A DNA stretch of 64,000 bases from CAYPZU01 sp964415395 (lineage in GTDB: Bacteria; Chlamydiota; Chlamydiia; Chlamydiales; SM23-39). Positions 25,814-35,067 of the stretch are shown here, one piece after another. Each line of letters opens with the position of its first letter. The first letter of the stretch is position 1. The stretch spans positions 12,995-76,994 of the forward strand of contig CAYPZU010000002.1 of assembly GCA_964415395.1 (NCBI GenBank), written 5' to 3'. The notes under the pieces are model-generated. The model was not told the origin of the DNA. It saw only the letters and a list, made by a program, of their open reading frames with translations, and did no database searches. Made by a program: the position numbers and the translations under genes.

Positions 25814-27195
25814 TAGAACCTTCCTTCAGGTTGCGTTTTCAACACATCGCGGTACATTCCATCTCCCTCTTTAGATCGCATCGAATCAGGCCCATGCTTG
25901 ATTTTCCTGTCGAGCAGGAATAAAAACAGAGCAAACAAAAGGCAGTAGATCGCAACGAACATGGTGATCGAACCGACTACCTGGCTGGCATTGATCGTCG
26001 TCGAAACGCCTTGGCTGGTGCGGAGCACCTTCCAGACGATCCAGGGCTGCCGCCCCACCTCGGCCGAAATCCAGCCGCATTGCTGCGCTATATGAGGGAA
26101 CACGACCGAAAAAACCATCGGCCAGAGAAGCCATTTTTTCCCTTCGAGCCCACCCCTTATCCAGTACCAGAGGCCGAGGCCTGCGATCCCAGCCATCAAG
26201 ACCCACATCATGACCATGATGTGGTACGACTGGAAAACAAGCGGAACGTTCGGCCACTCGTCTCTCGGGATCTGGTCGAGTCCTGTCACAGGCGTTTCCA
26301 CATCCCCATAAGTCATCCAGCTCAAAGCTCCCGGAATTTTAATCGAGTGGACTTTCTGCTCAGCGGAATCGACCCAGCCGATGATTGAGACGGGAGTCGA
26401 TTTCTCCGTTCGGTAGATCCCTTCCATCGCAGCGAGTTTTGCAGGCTGGTACTTGGCGACAAGCTTTGCGCTCGAATCGCCCGAAACCAACTGGAGCGCA
26501 AGGGAGGCTACCCCGACGGTCAGCCCGATTTGCATCATCGAGCGGGCGACAGGAAGGTGTTTATTTTTGATCAGATAGAAGGCAGCGACGCTAATCACGA
26601 AAAATGCGCCTGTGATCCAGCATCCGAGCAGCGTATGGGCGAGCCGGTCGAACGTCGAAGGGTTCAGGACCATCTCCCAGAAGCTGGTGATTTCGGCTCT
26701 TGGCCCTGTCGCCGTTTCAACGATATGGAATCCGGCCGGCGTCTGCATCCATGAATTCGCGACAATGATCCAGAGGGCGCTGAAATGGGCTCCCAGGCAG
26801 ACGCAGATTGTGGAGAAGTAGTGGAGTTTGGGTCCTACGCGGTCCCAGCCAAAGAGGAGAATCCCCAAAAATCCCGATTCCAGAAAGAACGCGAACACTC
26901 CTTCGGACGCAAGCGCGCTCCCGAAAACGTCGCCGACGAACCGCGAATAGCGGGCCCAATTCGTTCCGAACGCAAAGGTCTGGACAAGCCCGGTCGCAAC
27001 GCCGATCGCAAAAGTCAGCGCAAAGATTTTGATCCAGAAATTCGTCATTTCTTTGTATTTGATATCTTTCGTTTTCAAATACATTCCTTCCATGATCACC
27101 AGCATTAAACCAAGGCCAATGCTGATCGGCGGATAGAGGTAGTGGAATGCTATGTTCAAAGCGAATTGAAAACGGGAGAGAAGCAGGACATCCAT
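25813..27195 (-). CDS. cydA: Cytochrome bd ubiquinol oxidase subunit I
   Basis: About 460 residues from ATG 27195 (MDVLLLSRFQFALNIAFHYLYPP); the frame can extend to a TTG at 27207, but the ATG fits the family. His19-equivalent (b595 ligand) is in ALNIAFHYLYPP. NSWMQTPAGFHI, the Q-loop region (GLDQIPRDEWPNVPLVFQSYHIM) and GRQPWIVWKVLRTSQG follow. It is the short Q-loop type. Chlamydia genomes carry the same pair next to the cdaA operon. Confidence 0.96.
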   Translation of the reverse strand: MDVLLLSRFQFALNIAFHYLYPPISIGLGLMLVIMEGMYLKTKDIKYKEMTNFWIKIFALTFAIGVATGLVQTFAFGTNWARYSRFVGDVFGSALASEGVFAFFLESGFLGILLFGWDRVGPKLHYFSTICVCLGAHFSALWIIVANSWMQTPAGFHIVETATGPRAEITSFWEMVLNPSTFDRLAHTLLGCWITGAFFVISVAAFYLIKNKHLPVARSMMQIGLTVGVASLALQLVSGDSSAKLVAKYQPAKLAAMEGIYRTEKSTPVSIIGWVDSAEQKVHSIKIPGALSWMTYGDVETPVTGLDQIPRDEWPNVPLVFQSYHIMVMMWVLMAGIAGLGLWYWIRGGLEGKKWLLWPMVFSVVFPHIAQQCGWISAEVGRQPWIVWKVLRTSQGVSTTINASQVVGSITMFVAIYCLLFALFLFLLDRKIKHGPDSMRSKEGDGMYRDVLKTQPEGRF

Positions 27196-27263
27196 AAACG
27201 GCACCAAAATGTGATCCCATCCTTTTTGGTGAATTTTTCTTTTAAAGTCAAATCTCTCTTGTC

Positions 27264-27292
27264 TTGATTTGAAGCGCGGAAACCTCTAAAAT
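27264..27292 (+). promoter_or_regulatory. Promoter of the cdaA operon
   Basis: TTGATT (27264-27269), 17-base spacer, TAAAAT (27287-27292), 48 bases before the cdaA ATG. Confidence 0.5.
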
Positions 27293-27339
27293 GAGGCGGT
27301 TCTTGATAAATTCGCGATGTCATAGTAAAAGGCTAGAGC

Positions 27340-28137
27340 ATGAGCTTTTTCCATTCCCTGACTCCTTTTCTGGAAGTCGTGATCATCGCGATCATGCTCA
27401 ACTATCTCCTTTCTTTCTTCTGGAACACGAAGTCGATGGACCTCGTGCTCGGCTTCTTCGCTTTCCTTCTGATTTTGGCCGCTTCGAGCTGGCTGAACCT
27501 GCCCGTGCTGCACAAGATCATGGTGCTCATCGGAAACGTGCTGGTGATTGCGATCATCATTATATTCCAGCCCGAGCTGCGGGTCGCCCTTTCCAAATTA
27601 AGCCTGAAGAGCCGCAGATATAGGGAAATCACCGAATTCGACAAGTTCCTCGACCAGCTCGCCGGCTCCGTCTACCGGATGTCGGAGAAGCGGATCGGCG
27701 CTTTGATCGCCCTCGAAAATGAAGATTCCCTTGAAGAGTATGCGCAGAAAGCGGTCATGCTCAACGCCGAATTCTCGCCCGAGCTGATCGAGACGATCTT
27801 CGCCACCAATACGCCCCTTCACGACGGGGCCGTGATCCTCAGAGATAAAGTTCTCCTCGCCGCGGCGGTGATCCTGCCGCTGGCTGAAGATTCTTCGCAG
27901 CTGGCCAAATCGATGGGAACGCGCCACCGCGCAGGGCTAGGCTTGAGCCACATGACCGATTCTCTCGTCATCGTCGTATCCGAAGAGACGGGAAAAGTTT
28001 CGATCGCGCGGGAAGGGATCATGACGCGGGGCGTGAAAATCGACCGCTTCAAGGGGATCATACGGAGCATCTTCAACCCGCCGCCCCGCATGACGATGCA
28101 GACTAAATTCAACCTTCTGGAGTGGATCAAGACGTGA
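27340..28137 (+). CDS. cdaA: Membrane diadenylate cyclase (c-di-AMP synthase)
   Basis: 265 residues: three N-terminal membrane spans, then a DAC domain (~100-240) with NTPLHDGAVIL (DGA) and GTRHRAGLGLS (RHR), both needed to make c-di-AMP from two ATP. Chlamydial homologues are called DacA; c-di-AMP controls potassium/osmotic homeostasis and can trigger host STING. It leads an operon of overlapping genes with the YbbR-family protein, a glycosyltransferase, LpxL and RsmE. Confidence 0.95.
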   Translation: MSFFHSLTPFLEVVIIAIMLNYLLSFFWNTKSMDLVLGFFAFLLILAASSWLNLPVLHKIMVLIGNVLVIAIIIIFQPELRVALSKLSLKSRRYREITEFDKFLDQLAGSVYRMSEKRIGALIALENEDSLEEYAQKAVMLNAEFSPELIETIFATNTPLHDGAVILRDKVLLAAAVILPLAEDSSQLAKSMGTRHRAGLGLSHMTDSLVIVVSEETGKVSIAREGIMTRGVKIDRFKGIIRSIFNPPPRMTMQTKFNLLEWIKT

Positions 28138-29378
28138 AGACCCTTTTAATCCGTCTATTCGTCGAAAACTGGCAGCGGAAATTGATCTCGCTCGTCCTGG
28201 CCATGATCATCTGGATGGTGGTAAGCCACTCGATGACGACGACCAAAGTCGTCCACAATATCCCCGTGCGGGTCACGAACCTGCCGCCGGAGAAAACCAT
28301 CGAAGGGATGCAGGTCAACGGACAGCTCAACAAGAAAATATCGCTCACTCTCAGCGGGAACAAGACAGCCCTTGAAGAGATCTCGGGAAAAGACTTTGAA
28401 ATCGTGATCGACGCCGACGGAAAATCGAACGAGTGGATCGCAACCATCACCAAGAAAAACCTCGTCTGCCTCAATCCCGACCTGAACGCCGCCAAAATGA
28501 TCTCCTACGTCACGCCGTTCGAGATGATCGTCAAGCAGAGCAATCTCGTCTCGGAGAAAATACCCGTCCTGATCACCCAGCCCATCGGCGAGGCCCCGAA
28601 AGGCTACCAGTTCCTCGACGTGTGGCCCTACCATCTCTCTCTCACCGTCACAGGCCCTGAAGAGGCGGTCAAACGGCTTAAGATGCGGGGCGTCAAGCTC
28701 ACCTTCAACCTCAACGACATCTCCAAATCGGAACTCGACACGCTCACCGCTGCGAAAAACCGCGAGACCGACGAGGTGAGCTACTTCGTTCCAAACCTTT
28801 GGAAAAAGATCAGCCTGCCGACGCTTTCCGAAGTGCCGGTGGAAATCGACGACCCTCAGGCCAAAGCGCTCCGGATCGACTTTTCCCGCCAGGATCTCCT
28901 GCCGATCGGCGCTTCGCTTCCTGTTACCGTTTTCTTCCCGCCCAAATTCAGCAACACGCTCAATCCGGAAACCTACACCGTCTCGACGAACGACTTCATC
29001 ACGAAGAAAAACGGGATCAAGCTGATCTCGGCGCCACTCTATGCACAGGGCGTAAGCCGCCTCTTCCTCGACACGGTCAAAGATATGATCCAGGTGGTTG
29101 TGATCGCCTCGCCGAAATCCGAACGGCAGACCCTTCTCTGGAACGCCCAGTTTATGTATCCGCATGAGCTGGAAGACCGGTATGTAGCCAAAATGATGTC
29201 CGAGTCGACCGACGAGCCGTGGGACGTGCAGCCCCACTTACGCGAAGACTACCTCCGCAACCGCTTCCGCAGCTACATGAACCGCTTCCGCCTCTACACC
29301 CCCAACCACAAAAAGCTCTCCCTAAAAATCGAGCTCCAGGCAAACTCGATCTCCATAACCCCGCAAAACTATCCCTGA
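28134..29378 (+). CDS. YbbR-domain protein (CdaA regulator, CdaR-like)
   Basis: About 414 residues. The GTG at 28134 overlaps the cdaA stop (GTGA); a second in-frame GTG is at 28122. One membrane span (LISLVLAMIIWMVVSHSM) anchors the N-terminus. Repeated YbbR domains follow: NIPVRVTNLPPE..., then KIPVLITQPIGEAPKGY and EVPVEIDDPQAKAL. YbbR/CdaR proteins bind and tune CdaA from outside the membrane. A long C-terminal region (~300-414) is not assigned. Confidence 0.85.
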   Translation: MKTLLIRLFVENWQRKLISLVLAMIIWMVVSHSMTTTKVVHNIPVRVTNLPPEKTIEGMQVNGQLNKKISLTLSGNKTALEEISGKDFEIVIDADGKSNEWIATITKKNLVCLNPDLNAAKMISYVTPFEMIVKQSNLVSEKIPVLITQPIGEAPKGYQFLDVWPYHLSLTVTGPEEAVKRLKMRGVKLTFNLNDISKSELDTLTAAKNRETDEVSYFVPNLWKKISLPTLSEVPVEIDDPQAKALRIDFSRQDLLPIGASLPVTVFFPPKFSNTLNPETYTVSTNDFITKKNGIKLISAPLYAQGVSRLFLDTVKDMIQVVVIASPKSERQTLLWNAQFMYPHELEDRYVAKMMSESTDEPWDVQPHLREDYLRNRFRSYMNRFRLYTPNHKKLSLKIELQANSISITPQNYP

Positions 29379-30514
29379 TGCCTCATGTCGTCCTTCTAAA
29401 GTCCCGCGCCGGGAACCACGGCGGCCTCGAAAAGTACGCCTCCCGGATCGCCTCGGCATTCGCAGACAAAGGCAGCCAGGTCAGCATCCTCACCACGGGA
29501 TCTCCCCAGCCCAGCCCAGTCCCCCATCCTCCGATCTCCTTCCACCCCTGCAAAGTCTCCCCCTGGCCCTCTTTCATCCGCATGGAACTCTTCGACCGTT
29601 ATGTTCAGGGATGGCTCAAGACCCATCCGGCCGATCTCGTCTTTGGGATGGACAGGAACCGATTCCAAACGCATATCCGCGCCGGCAACGGCGTCCACGC
29701 GGCCTACCTCGAGAGCCGGATCCATACCGAAGGCAAACTCAAGCACCTCCTTTGCCTATTGAACCCGATGCACCGGAAAATCCTCGAACTGGAAAGGTGC
29801 GCTTTTGAAAACCCGCAGCTTCAGAAGCTCTTCACGAATTCCCATCTCGTCAAGACCCAGGTCCTCGATCGCTACAGAGTCGATCCTACAAAAATCGAGG
29901 TGATCCACAACGGGGTTGAGTGGCAGGAGATGGAGAGCGATTTCAACAACTGGGAAGAGCAGCGCCAGGCCGGGTTCAAAAAATATGGGCTCGATCCCTC
30001 CAGGTTCCACTTTCTATTCATCGGGAACGGCTATCTCAGAAAAGGGCTCGACCGGCTGCTCGAAGCGCTCGCCCGCCTCCCCTTCAAAGATTTTCATCTC
30101 TCCGTCCTCGGCAAGGACAACCGGATGGAGCTTTTCGAAGCGAAGGCGGTGCAGCTCGGCCTTAAAAACAGGGTCCGCTTCTTCGGACTCAAACCCGACA
30201 TCCGCCTCTTCTACCAGATGGCCGACGTCCTTTTGATCCCCTCTTTCTACGACCCGTTCGCCAACGTCACCGTCGAAGCCCTCGCGATGGGGCTTTGCGT
30301 CGTCTCTTCTAAACAGAACGGCGGATCGGAAATCCTGACAAAAGAAAACGGCGTGGTCATCGAAAACCTCCTCGAACCCGCTTCCCTGATCGCAGCCCTT
30401 GAAGCGTCGCTCAAGTTCCGCAAAACGAGAGCCACCTCGGCCTCCATCCGCGAGAGCGTCCGCTCTCTCGACTTTTCCAAGCAAATGCGCACCCTGATCG
30501 ACGCCTGTGGATAA
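29378..30514 (+). CDS. GT4-family glycosyltransferase, WaaG-like
   Basis: 378 residues from ATG 29378, overlapping the previous stop by one base. N-terminal Rossmann domain starts LLKSRAGNHGGLEKYASR, with VIHNGVEW and FLFIGNGYLRKGLDRLLEAL in the middle. The donor site ADVLLIPSFYDPFANVTVEALAMGLCVVSSKQNGGSEI matches WaaG-type LPS core glucosyltransferases. Position beside lpxL supports work on lipid A core or another envelope glycan. Acceptor and sugar are uncertain. C. trachomatis, with a Kdo-only LPS, is not known to have it. Confidence 0.85.
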   Translation: MPHVVLLKSRAGNHGGLEKYASRIASAFADKGSQVSILTTGSPQPSPVPHPPISFHPCKVSPWPSFIRMELFDRYVQGWLKTHPADLVFGMDRNRFQTHIRAGNGVHAAYLESRIHTEGKLKHLLCLLNPMHRKILELERCAFENPQLQKLFTNSHLVKTQVLDRYRVDPTKIEVIHNGVEWQEMESDFNNWEEQRQAGFKKYGLDPSRFHFLFIGNGYLRKGLDRLLEALARLPFKDFHLSVLGKDNRMELFEAKAVQLGLKNRVRFFGLKPDIRLFYQMADVLLIPSFYDPFANVTVEALAMGLCVVSSKQNGGSEILTKENGVVIENLLEPASLIAALEASLKFRKTRATSASIRESVRSLDFSKQMRTLIDACG

Positions 30515-31814
30515 AGACCGAATTCTCTATTACCTCATCCGCATCTCTACCTACCCTTGCAGCCTGCTCCCCTATTCGTGGATCCATAAGCTGGGCAAAT
30601 GGATCGGCTCCGCAGCGTTCTATTTCATGCGCGAATACCGGAAGCGGGCTCTCAGCAATCTCGCTCTGGCTAACGATCTCGCATTCTCCCGCAAAGAGCT
30701 GGTCCGGATCGCCAAGCGCTCTTTCCAGAACCTCGCCATCAACTGCCTCGAATATCCGAAACTCTCGAGAGAAACCAACTTCTCCCGGGTCATTCAGTGC
30801 GAAAACCCCGAACAGGCCAATGAACTCCACAGAAAAAAACAGGGGATCATCTTTTTTTGCGGCCACCAGTCGAACTGGGAAGTTCTCTTCCTCGACGGCA
30901 CAACCCGGATGGAAGGGATCGCCATCGGCAAGCCGATCAAAAACAAGCGGCTCTACAACTGGGTTGTCTCGATCCGAGAGAAGAACGGCGGCAGGATCGT
31001 CGCCCCCCGGAACGCGGTGCGCGAAGGAATCCGCGCTTTGCGGAAAGGCGCCTTTATCGGCATTGTCGGCGACCAGGGGATGCCCGACAGCGGCTATTCA
31101 TTCCCCTTCTTAGGCAGAAGAGCCTGGACCTCGACAGCTCCCGCGCTCCTCTCCTACAAAACGAACAGCCCGATTATTTTCGCCGGAACGCGCCGCGTGA
31201 AGGGAGGCTACCGGATCCGCTACTCAGACCCGATCTGGCCCGATCAATCCCAGCCCGCGGAAACGGAAGTGGTCCGCATGATGAATCAGCTTCTCACCTA
31301 TCTGGAAAAGAGCATCAAGCAATCTCCGGGGGAGTGGCTCTGGCAGCACAACCGGTGGAAACAGCAGACGCCCCAGATTCTCTACAAACGGTTCCGGCTC
31401 GACTGCATCTGCCTGATTCTGCCCCAGGAGAAAAAAGCCTTCGAAGAGCTCCTCCCCCATCTGCCGACCCTCAAACTCATCTACCCGCTCGATTTCCTCT
31501 TCCTCGTCGTCCCTTCCGCCTACAAAAACACGCCTCTCATCGAAGCCGACGACGTGATCTACTACAACCACATCGAAGAGACGCTCATCAAAGACTACCG
31601 CTTCAAGCTCATCTTCAATTTCACCGGCTACAAACGGATCCACAAACACTTTGAGGCCTTGAGCGCATTCGAAGTCCTCGACCTGCCTGCCCTTAAAAAG
31701 CTCGCAGCTCCCCATCTGCCCCCTGAAAAACAAAATGACCTGTCGGAGATTTTCAAACGGGCTCTCTGCCGCCCCGGATCGCTCTGGCAACCGGAGTCCG
31801 CCCATGCCGGCTGA
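30507..31814 (+). CDS. lpxL: Lipid A acyltransferase (LpxL/HtrB family) with C-terminal extension
   Basis: 435 residues starting at a GTG that overlaps the glycosyltransferase end by 8 bases. The LABATS core (~1-305) has FFCGHQSNWE (HX4E catalytic pair), GGRIVAPRNAVREGIRALRKG and IGIVGDQG. It adds a secondary acyl chain to lipid A at the inner membrane. E. coli LpxL ends near 306; here ~130 more residues follow with no family I recognise (CLILPQEKKAFEELLPHL..., FNFTGYKRIHKHF). Confidence 0.88.
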   Translation: MDKDRILYYLIRISTYPCSLLPYSWIHKLGKWIGSAAFYFMREYRKRALSNLALANDLAFSRKELVRIAKRSFQNLAINCLEYPKLSRETNFSRVIQCENPEQANELHRKKQGIIFFCGHQSNWEVLFLDGTTRMEGIAIGKPIKNKRLYNWVVSIREKNGGRIVAPRNAVREGIRALRKGAFIGIVGDQGMPDSGYSFPFLGRRAWTSTAPALLSYKTNSPIIFAGTRRVKGGYRIRYSDPIWPDQSQPAETEVVRMMNQLLTYLEKSIKQSPGEWLWQHNRWKQQTPQILYKRFRLDCICLILPQEKKAFEELLPHLPTLKLIYPLDFLFLVVPSAYKNTPLIEADDVIYYNHIEETLIKDYRFKLIFNFTGYKRIHKHFEALSAFEVLDLPALKKLAAPHLPPEKQNDLSEIFKRALCRPGSLWQPESAHAG

Positions 31815-32514
31815 ACGCTTTTACATCGACGCCCCCCTCGCTCCCCGCACCACCGCAGTCCTCGAAGGGCCGGAACTGCACCATCTTGCCCATGTCATGC
31901 GGATCCGCCCCGGGGAGGAAGTCGAACTGGTAAACGGCAAAGGAGCTCTCGCCACAGCCCGCCTTTCCTCTCTCGAGAAGTCAAAAGGCTTTCTTGAAAT
32001 TCTTGAAGCCGACCAGCGCCCCCTCCCCCCTCGCCTCATCACCCTCGCGATTCCGTTTCTTCGTCCCGCGAAACTCGAACTCATCCTCGAAAAAGGAGTT
32101 GAACTTGGCGCCGACGCCTTCTGGATCTACCCTGCGGCCCACTCGGAAAAAAGCGATCTTTCCCCGCATCAGCGGGAGCGGCTCCATCATATCGCCGTCT
32201 CGGCGATGAAGCAGTGCGGCCGCCTCGACCTCCCCGAGATCAAACTCCTCGACTCGTTCTCCGATCTCTTCGGCTCCCTTCCGCTTCTCTACGGCGATAC
32301 CGGCGAAGCGCCTCTCCTCTCTCCTCCTGCCGGCCCTGTCCTCTTCGCCACCGGCCCCGAAAAAGGGTTTTCCCCGAAAGAAGAGACCCTCCTCGCCCAG
32401 CATGGCAAAGGAGTCCGCCTCCACGGCAACATCCTCCGCGCCGAGACCGCGCCTCTGGCCGCCGCAACGCTCCTCAATTACTTCCTGCGCTTGCATTCCC
32501 AGATGCAGTCATAG
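31804..32514 (+). CDS. rsmE: 16S rRNA m3U1498 methyltransferase
   Basis: 236 residues from ATG 31804, overlapping lpxL by 11 bases. N-terminal PUA-like part (ELHHLAHVMRIRPGEEVEL), then the SPOUT domain with LILEKGVELGADAFWIYPAAHSEK, ATGPEKGFSPKEETLL and GNILRAETAPLAAATLLNY knot motifs. Last gene of the cdaA operon. Confidence 0.93.
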   Translation: MPAERFYIDAPLAPRTTAVLEGPELHHLAHVMRIRPGEEVELVNGKGALATARLSSLEKSKGFLEILEADQRPLPPRLITLAIPFLRPAKLELILEKGVELGADAFWIYPAAHSEKSDLSPHQRERLHHIAVSAMKQCGRLDLPEIKLLDSFSDLFGSLPLLYGDTGEAPLLSPPAGPVLFATGPEKGFSPKEETLLAQHGKGVRLHGNILRAETAPLAAATLLNYFLRLHSQMQS

Positions 32515-32783
32515 CCTCTGCTCAAACAGCAGCGCTCTTCGACCCACCAGGTTTGGTTCCCGCAGTAGGAGCACCAGATCAGCGTCACCCGGTTATCGGC
32601 GAAAATATAATAGCTTCCCGCATGTTCGTCATAGTGAACTCCCGAAAGAGGGATTTCTCTGCAGGGAGTCGCCAAAAACATCCCCTCCTCGCCGAACCTC
32701 ACCCAATCCGGATGGATGAAGACCCGTTCCTGCCCAAATATGCAGCTTGCAAATCCAAGCAACCCAATCGCTAATCTCTTCAC
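32478..32783 (-). CDS. Small exported Cys-rich protein
   Basis: 101 residues, unrecognised. MKRLAIGLLGFASCIFGQE is a signal peptide; a lipoprotein site at Cys14 (FASC) is possible. The mature part has five Cys in the last 35 residues (WCSYCGNQTWWVEERCCLS...CIWEC), suggesting disulphides. Its 3' end overlaps rsmE by 37 bases. Confidence 0.65.
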   Translation of the reverse strand: MKRLAIGLLGFASCIFGQERVFIHPDWVRFGEEGMFLATPCREIPLSGVHYDEHAGSYYIFADNRVTLIWCSYCGNQTWWVEERCCLSRGYDCIWECKRRK

Positions 32784-32892
32784 GGCGCCCCCTTTTAAAT
32801 TGGATCGGATACTAGTATTCAGAAAAAATTTGAGTCAAGAAAAAGGAAAAAAAGGAAAAGAGGAGAAGAACCACAGAGAGCACAGAGAAAGA

Positions 32893-32992
32893 AAAGAAAG
32901 GGAATAGCCCGGCCTTGCAAAGCAAGGCAACGGACTCATTTCGAATCCGCACGCGATCCATACTGATGGATCGCTCTCGGACTCGCGTTGCT
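32893..32992. repeat. Palindrome-mosaic cassette D, abutting tRNA-Arg
   Basis: CCTTGC-AAA-GCAAGG and GCGATCCAT-ACTG-ATGGATCGC hairpins enclosed by GCAACG/CGTTGC, directly at the 3' end of tRNA-Arg. A purine-rich stretch with CACAGAG repeats (about 32820-32890) lies on its far side. Confidence 0.6.
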
Positions 32993-33065
32993 CGTCCTCG
33001 ACAGGATTCGAACCTGTGACCTAAAGCTCCGGAGGCTTTCACTCTATCCACTGAGCTACGAGGAC
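32993..33065 (-). tRNA. tRNA-Arg (CCG anticodon)
   Basis: Reverse strand GTCCTCG acceptor pairs with CGAGGAC; D arm GCTCAGTGGATAGAGT; anticodon arm AAAGC-CTCCGGA-GCTTT (CCG); T arm ACAGG-TTCGAAT-CCTGT; discriminator G, no encoded CCA. Confidence 0.95.
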
Positions 33066-33144
33066 ATAAATGGCAACCATTCTACAGAGAGTGGAGAGGA
33101 AGAACAAGCAGAATTTTAGGGAGAGATTCTCTCTAAAAACAATC

Positions 33145-34932
33145 TTACATGGAGAGGATCGGGCAGGTGGGCGATTCCTCAGCCCCCCGGTAGATCAGGC
33201 CCCGCTGCGGGTCGAGCGTCACTTCCTCCCCTTCTTTGAGGATCGACATCGCTCCGTCGGCCCGGCTCATCACCGAGATTTCAAAGGTTTTGGCGACGAG
33301 AGCGGCATATTTTTCCGAGGCGGAATCCCCGATGTAGTTCTGGAGAATGACCCCGGCGGCGTGCTTGAGCACGGGCAGGAAGGTGTTGTCGCAATGGGGG
33401 ATGACGACGAGGCGCCCCTCGAGTTCCTCGGGCTGGCATCCTTCTGGAGCCAGGACGATAGAGACCTTTCCACTGACCTTGTGGCCAAACCCTTTGTGGC
33501 CGCGGACAAGGACTTCGCCTACGTTTTCGACCATCATCATGTTGGTGGTTCCTTTCTTGCCGAAAGGAGCTCCTGCCGTGACGACGACGACGTCGCCAAA
33601 AGAGATAAGGCCGCGCGACAGAGCATACGCGCTGGCGGCGGAAAAGGCTTCCCGGGCGTTTTTGCAGCCGTCGCAAAGGACAGGCATGACTCCCCAATAG
33701 AGGGCGAGCTGATTGTAATTTTTAAACTTCGGCGTGACGGCGACGATCGGCATCGCAGGGCGCAGACGGGAGACGAGACGGGCCGTCTGGCCGCTGGTTG
33801 TAAAGGCATAGATCGCTTTGGCGTTCGCGCTATAGGCTGTGCGGACAGCGGCGCCTGCGACTGCGGAAGAGAGATCATGGTAGTCTCTCTGCGCGTTCCT
33901 ATCGAAAAAGCCGATGTAGTCGAAATCCGATTCAGCTTCCTTGACGATGGTACGCATCTGGCGGACTGTCTCGACAGGGTATTTACCTACCGCCGTCTCT
34001 CCAGATAGCATCACAGCCGAGGTTCCGTCGTAGATCGCGTTGGCTACGTCGGAGACTTCGGCGCGGGTGGGGCGCGGGTTCCCGATCATCGACTCGAGCA
34101 TCTGGGTTGCCGTGATGACCGGCTTGCATGCCTGGTAGCATTTGCGAATCATCATCTTCTGCAGCTTTGGAACAAGGGCCAGATCGACCTCGACGCCAAG
34201 ATCCCCGCGCGCGACCATAATGCCGTCCGCGACCTGGACGATGCTGTCGAAGTTTTCGACGCCCTGCGTGCTCTCGATCTTGGCGATGACCAAAATCTCC
34301 GACTTCCCCTCTTTCGCAATCAGATCCTTGATCGCCAGAATATGATGGGCCGACCGGATATAGGAGCCGGCGATGATGTCGATGTCGTTTTTGCAGCCGA
34401 ATTTGATGTCGTCGATATCCCCTTCCGTCAGCGCCGGCAGAGGAATTTGGGCGCCAGGGATATTCACCCCTTTTCCGCTCTTCAAAACGCCCGAATTCTG
34501 CATCTCGATGACGACTTCGTCCCCTCTTTTCTCCACAACCTGGGAGATGATGTATCCGTCGTCGAATAAAATTTTCATTCCCGCATGAACCGCGTCGATC
34601 ACTTCGGCAGGGGAAATCGGGATCTCGTCCGGTTTCTTGTTCTCCTCGGTAACGAGCTTAAAGCGCTGTTTCGGCTGAACGACGAAGGCGTCGTGAGGGA
34701 GTTTTCCGACTCGGATCTTAGGCCCGTGGGTGTCGAGCATGATCGCAAGCGGCCTTTGGAGCTTCTCGCGGATCTTCTTCAGATTTTCGATCGTCTTCAG
34801 GTGCTCTTCGTGGGTGCCGTGGCTGAAATTCAGGCGGGCGACGTTCATGCCGGCTTCGGCGAGTTCGACCAGCTTCTCATAGGAGGAGACGGCGGGTCCG
34901 ATTGTACAGACAATTTTTGTGTGCGGGTCCAT
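33145..34932 (-). CDS. pyk: Pyruvate kinase with C-terminal mobile-domain relic
   Basis: 595 residues. Converts PEP + ADP to pyruvate + ATP. KIVCTIGPAVSSYEKL, MNVARLNFSHGTHEEH, LDTHGPKIRVG, ILVIAKIESTQGVENFD (catalytic Lys), MVARGDLGVE and ATQMLESMIGNPRPTRAE are all present. The ~120 residues beyond the classic C-domain resemble the PEP-utilising swivel domain found in Bacillus Pyk (GRLVVIPHCDN...AAGVILQ...ISVM), but the TSH motif with the phospho-His is not visible. Confidence 0.95.
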   Translation of the reverse strand: MDPHTKIVCTIGPAVSSYEKLVELAEAGMNVARLNFSHGTHEEHLKTIENLKKIREKLQRPLAIMLDTHGPKIRVGKLPHDAFVVQPKQRFKLVTEENKKPDEIPISPAEVIDAVHAGMKILFDDGYIISQVVEKRGDEVVIEMQNSGVLKSGKGVNIPGAQIPLPALTEGDIDDIKFGCKNDIDIIAGSYIRSAHHILAIKDLIAKEGKSEILVIAKIESTQGVENFDSIVQVADGIMVARGDLGVEVDLALVPKLQKMMIRKCYQACKPVITATQMLESMIGNPRPTRAEVSDVANAIYDGTSAVMLSGETAVGKYPVETVRQMRTIVKEAESDFDYIGFFDRNAQRDYHDLSSAVAGAAVRTAYSANAKAIYAFTTSGQTARLVSRLRPAMPIVAVTPKFKNYNQLALYWGVMPVLCDGCKNAREAFSAASAYALSRGLISFGDVVVVTAGAPFGKKGTTNMMMVENVGEVLVRGHKGFGHKVSGKVSIVLAPEGCQPEELEGRLVVIPHCDNTFLPVLKHAAGVILQNYIGDSASEKYAALVAKTFEISVMSRADGAMSILKEGEEVTLDPQRGLIYRGAEESPTCPILSM

Positions 34933-35067
34933 AAAGTCATATTACAGGAACTGCCGTTTTGTTAGAATACCTGAAAAAAGATCCAACCCAATGAATAGCG
35001 TCCCAAGCTGGTATGGCTTTTGAGAAACCAAATCTTCTTCCTGCTTATCTAATGGAATACCCGACTC

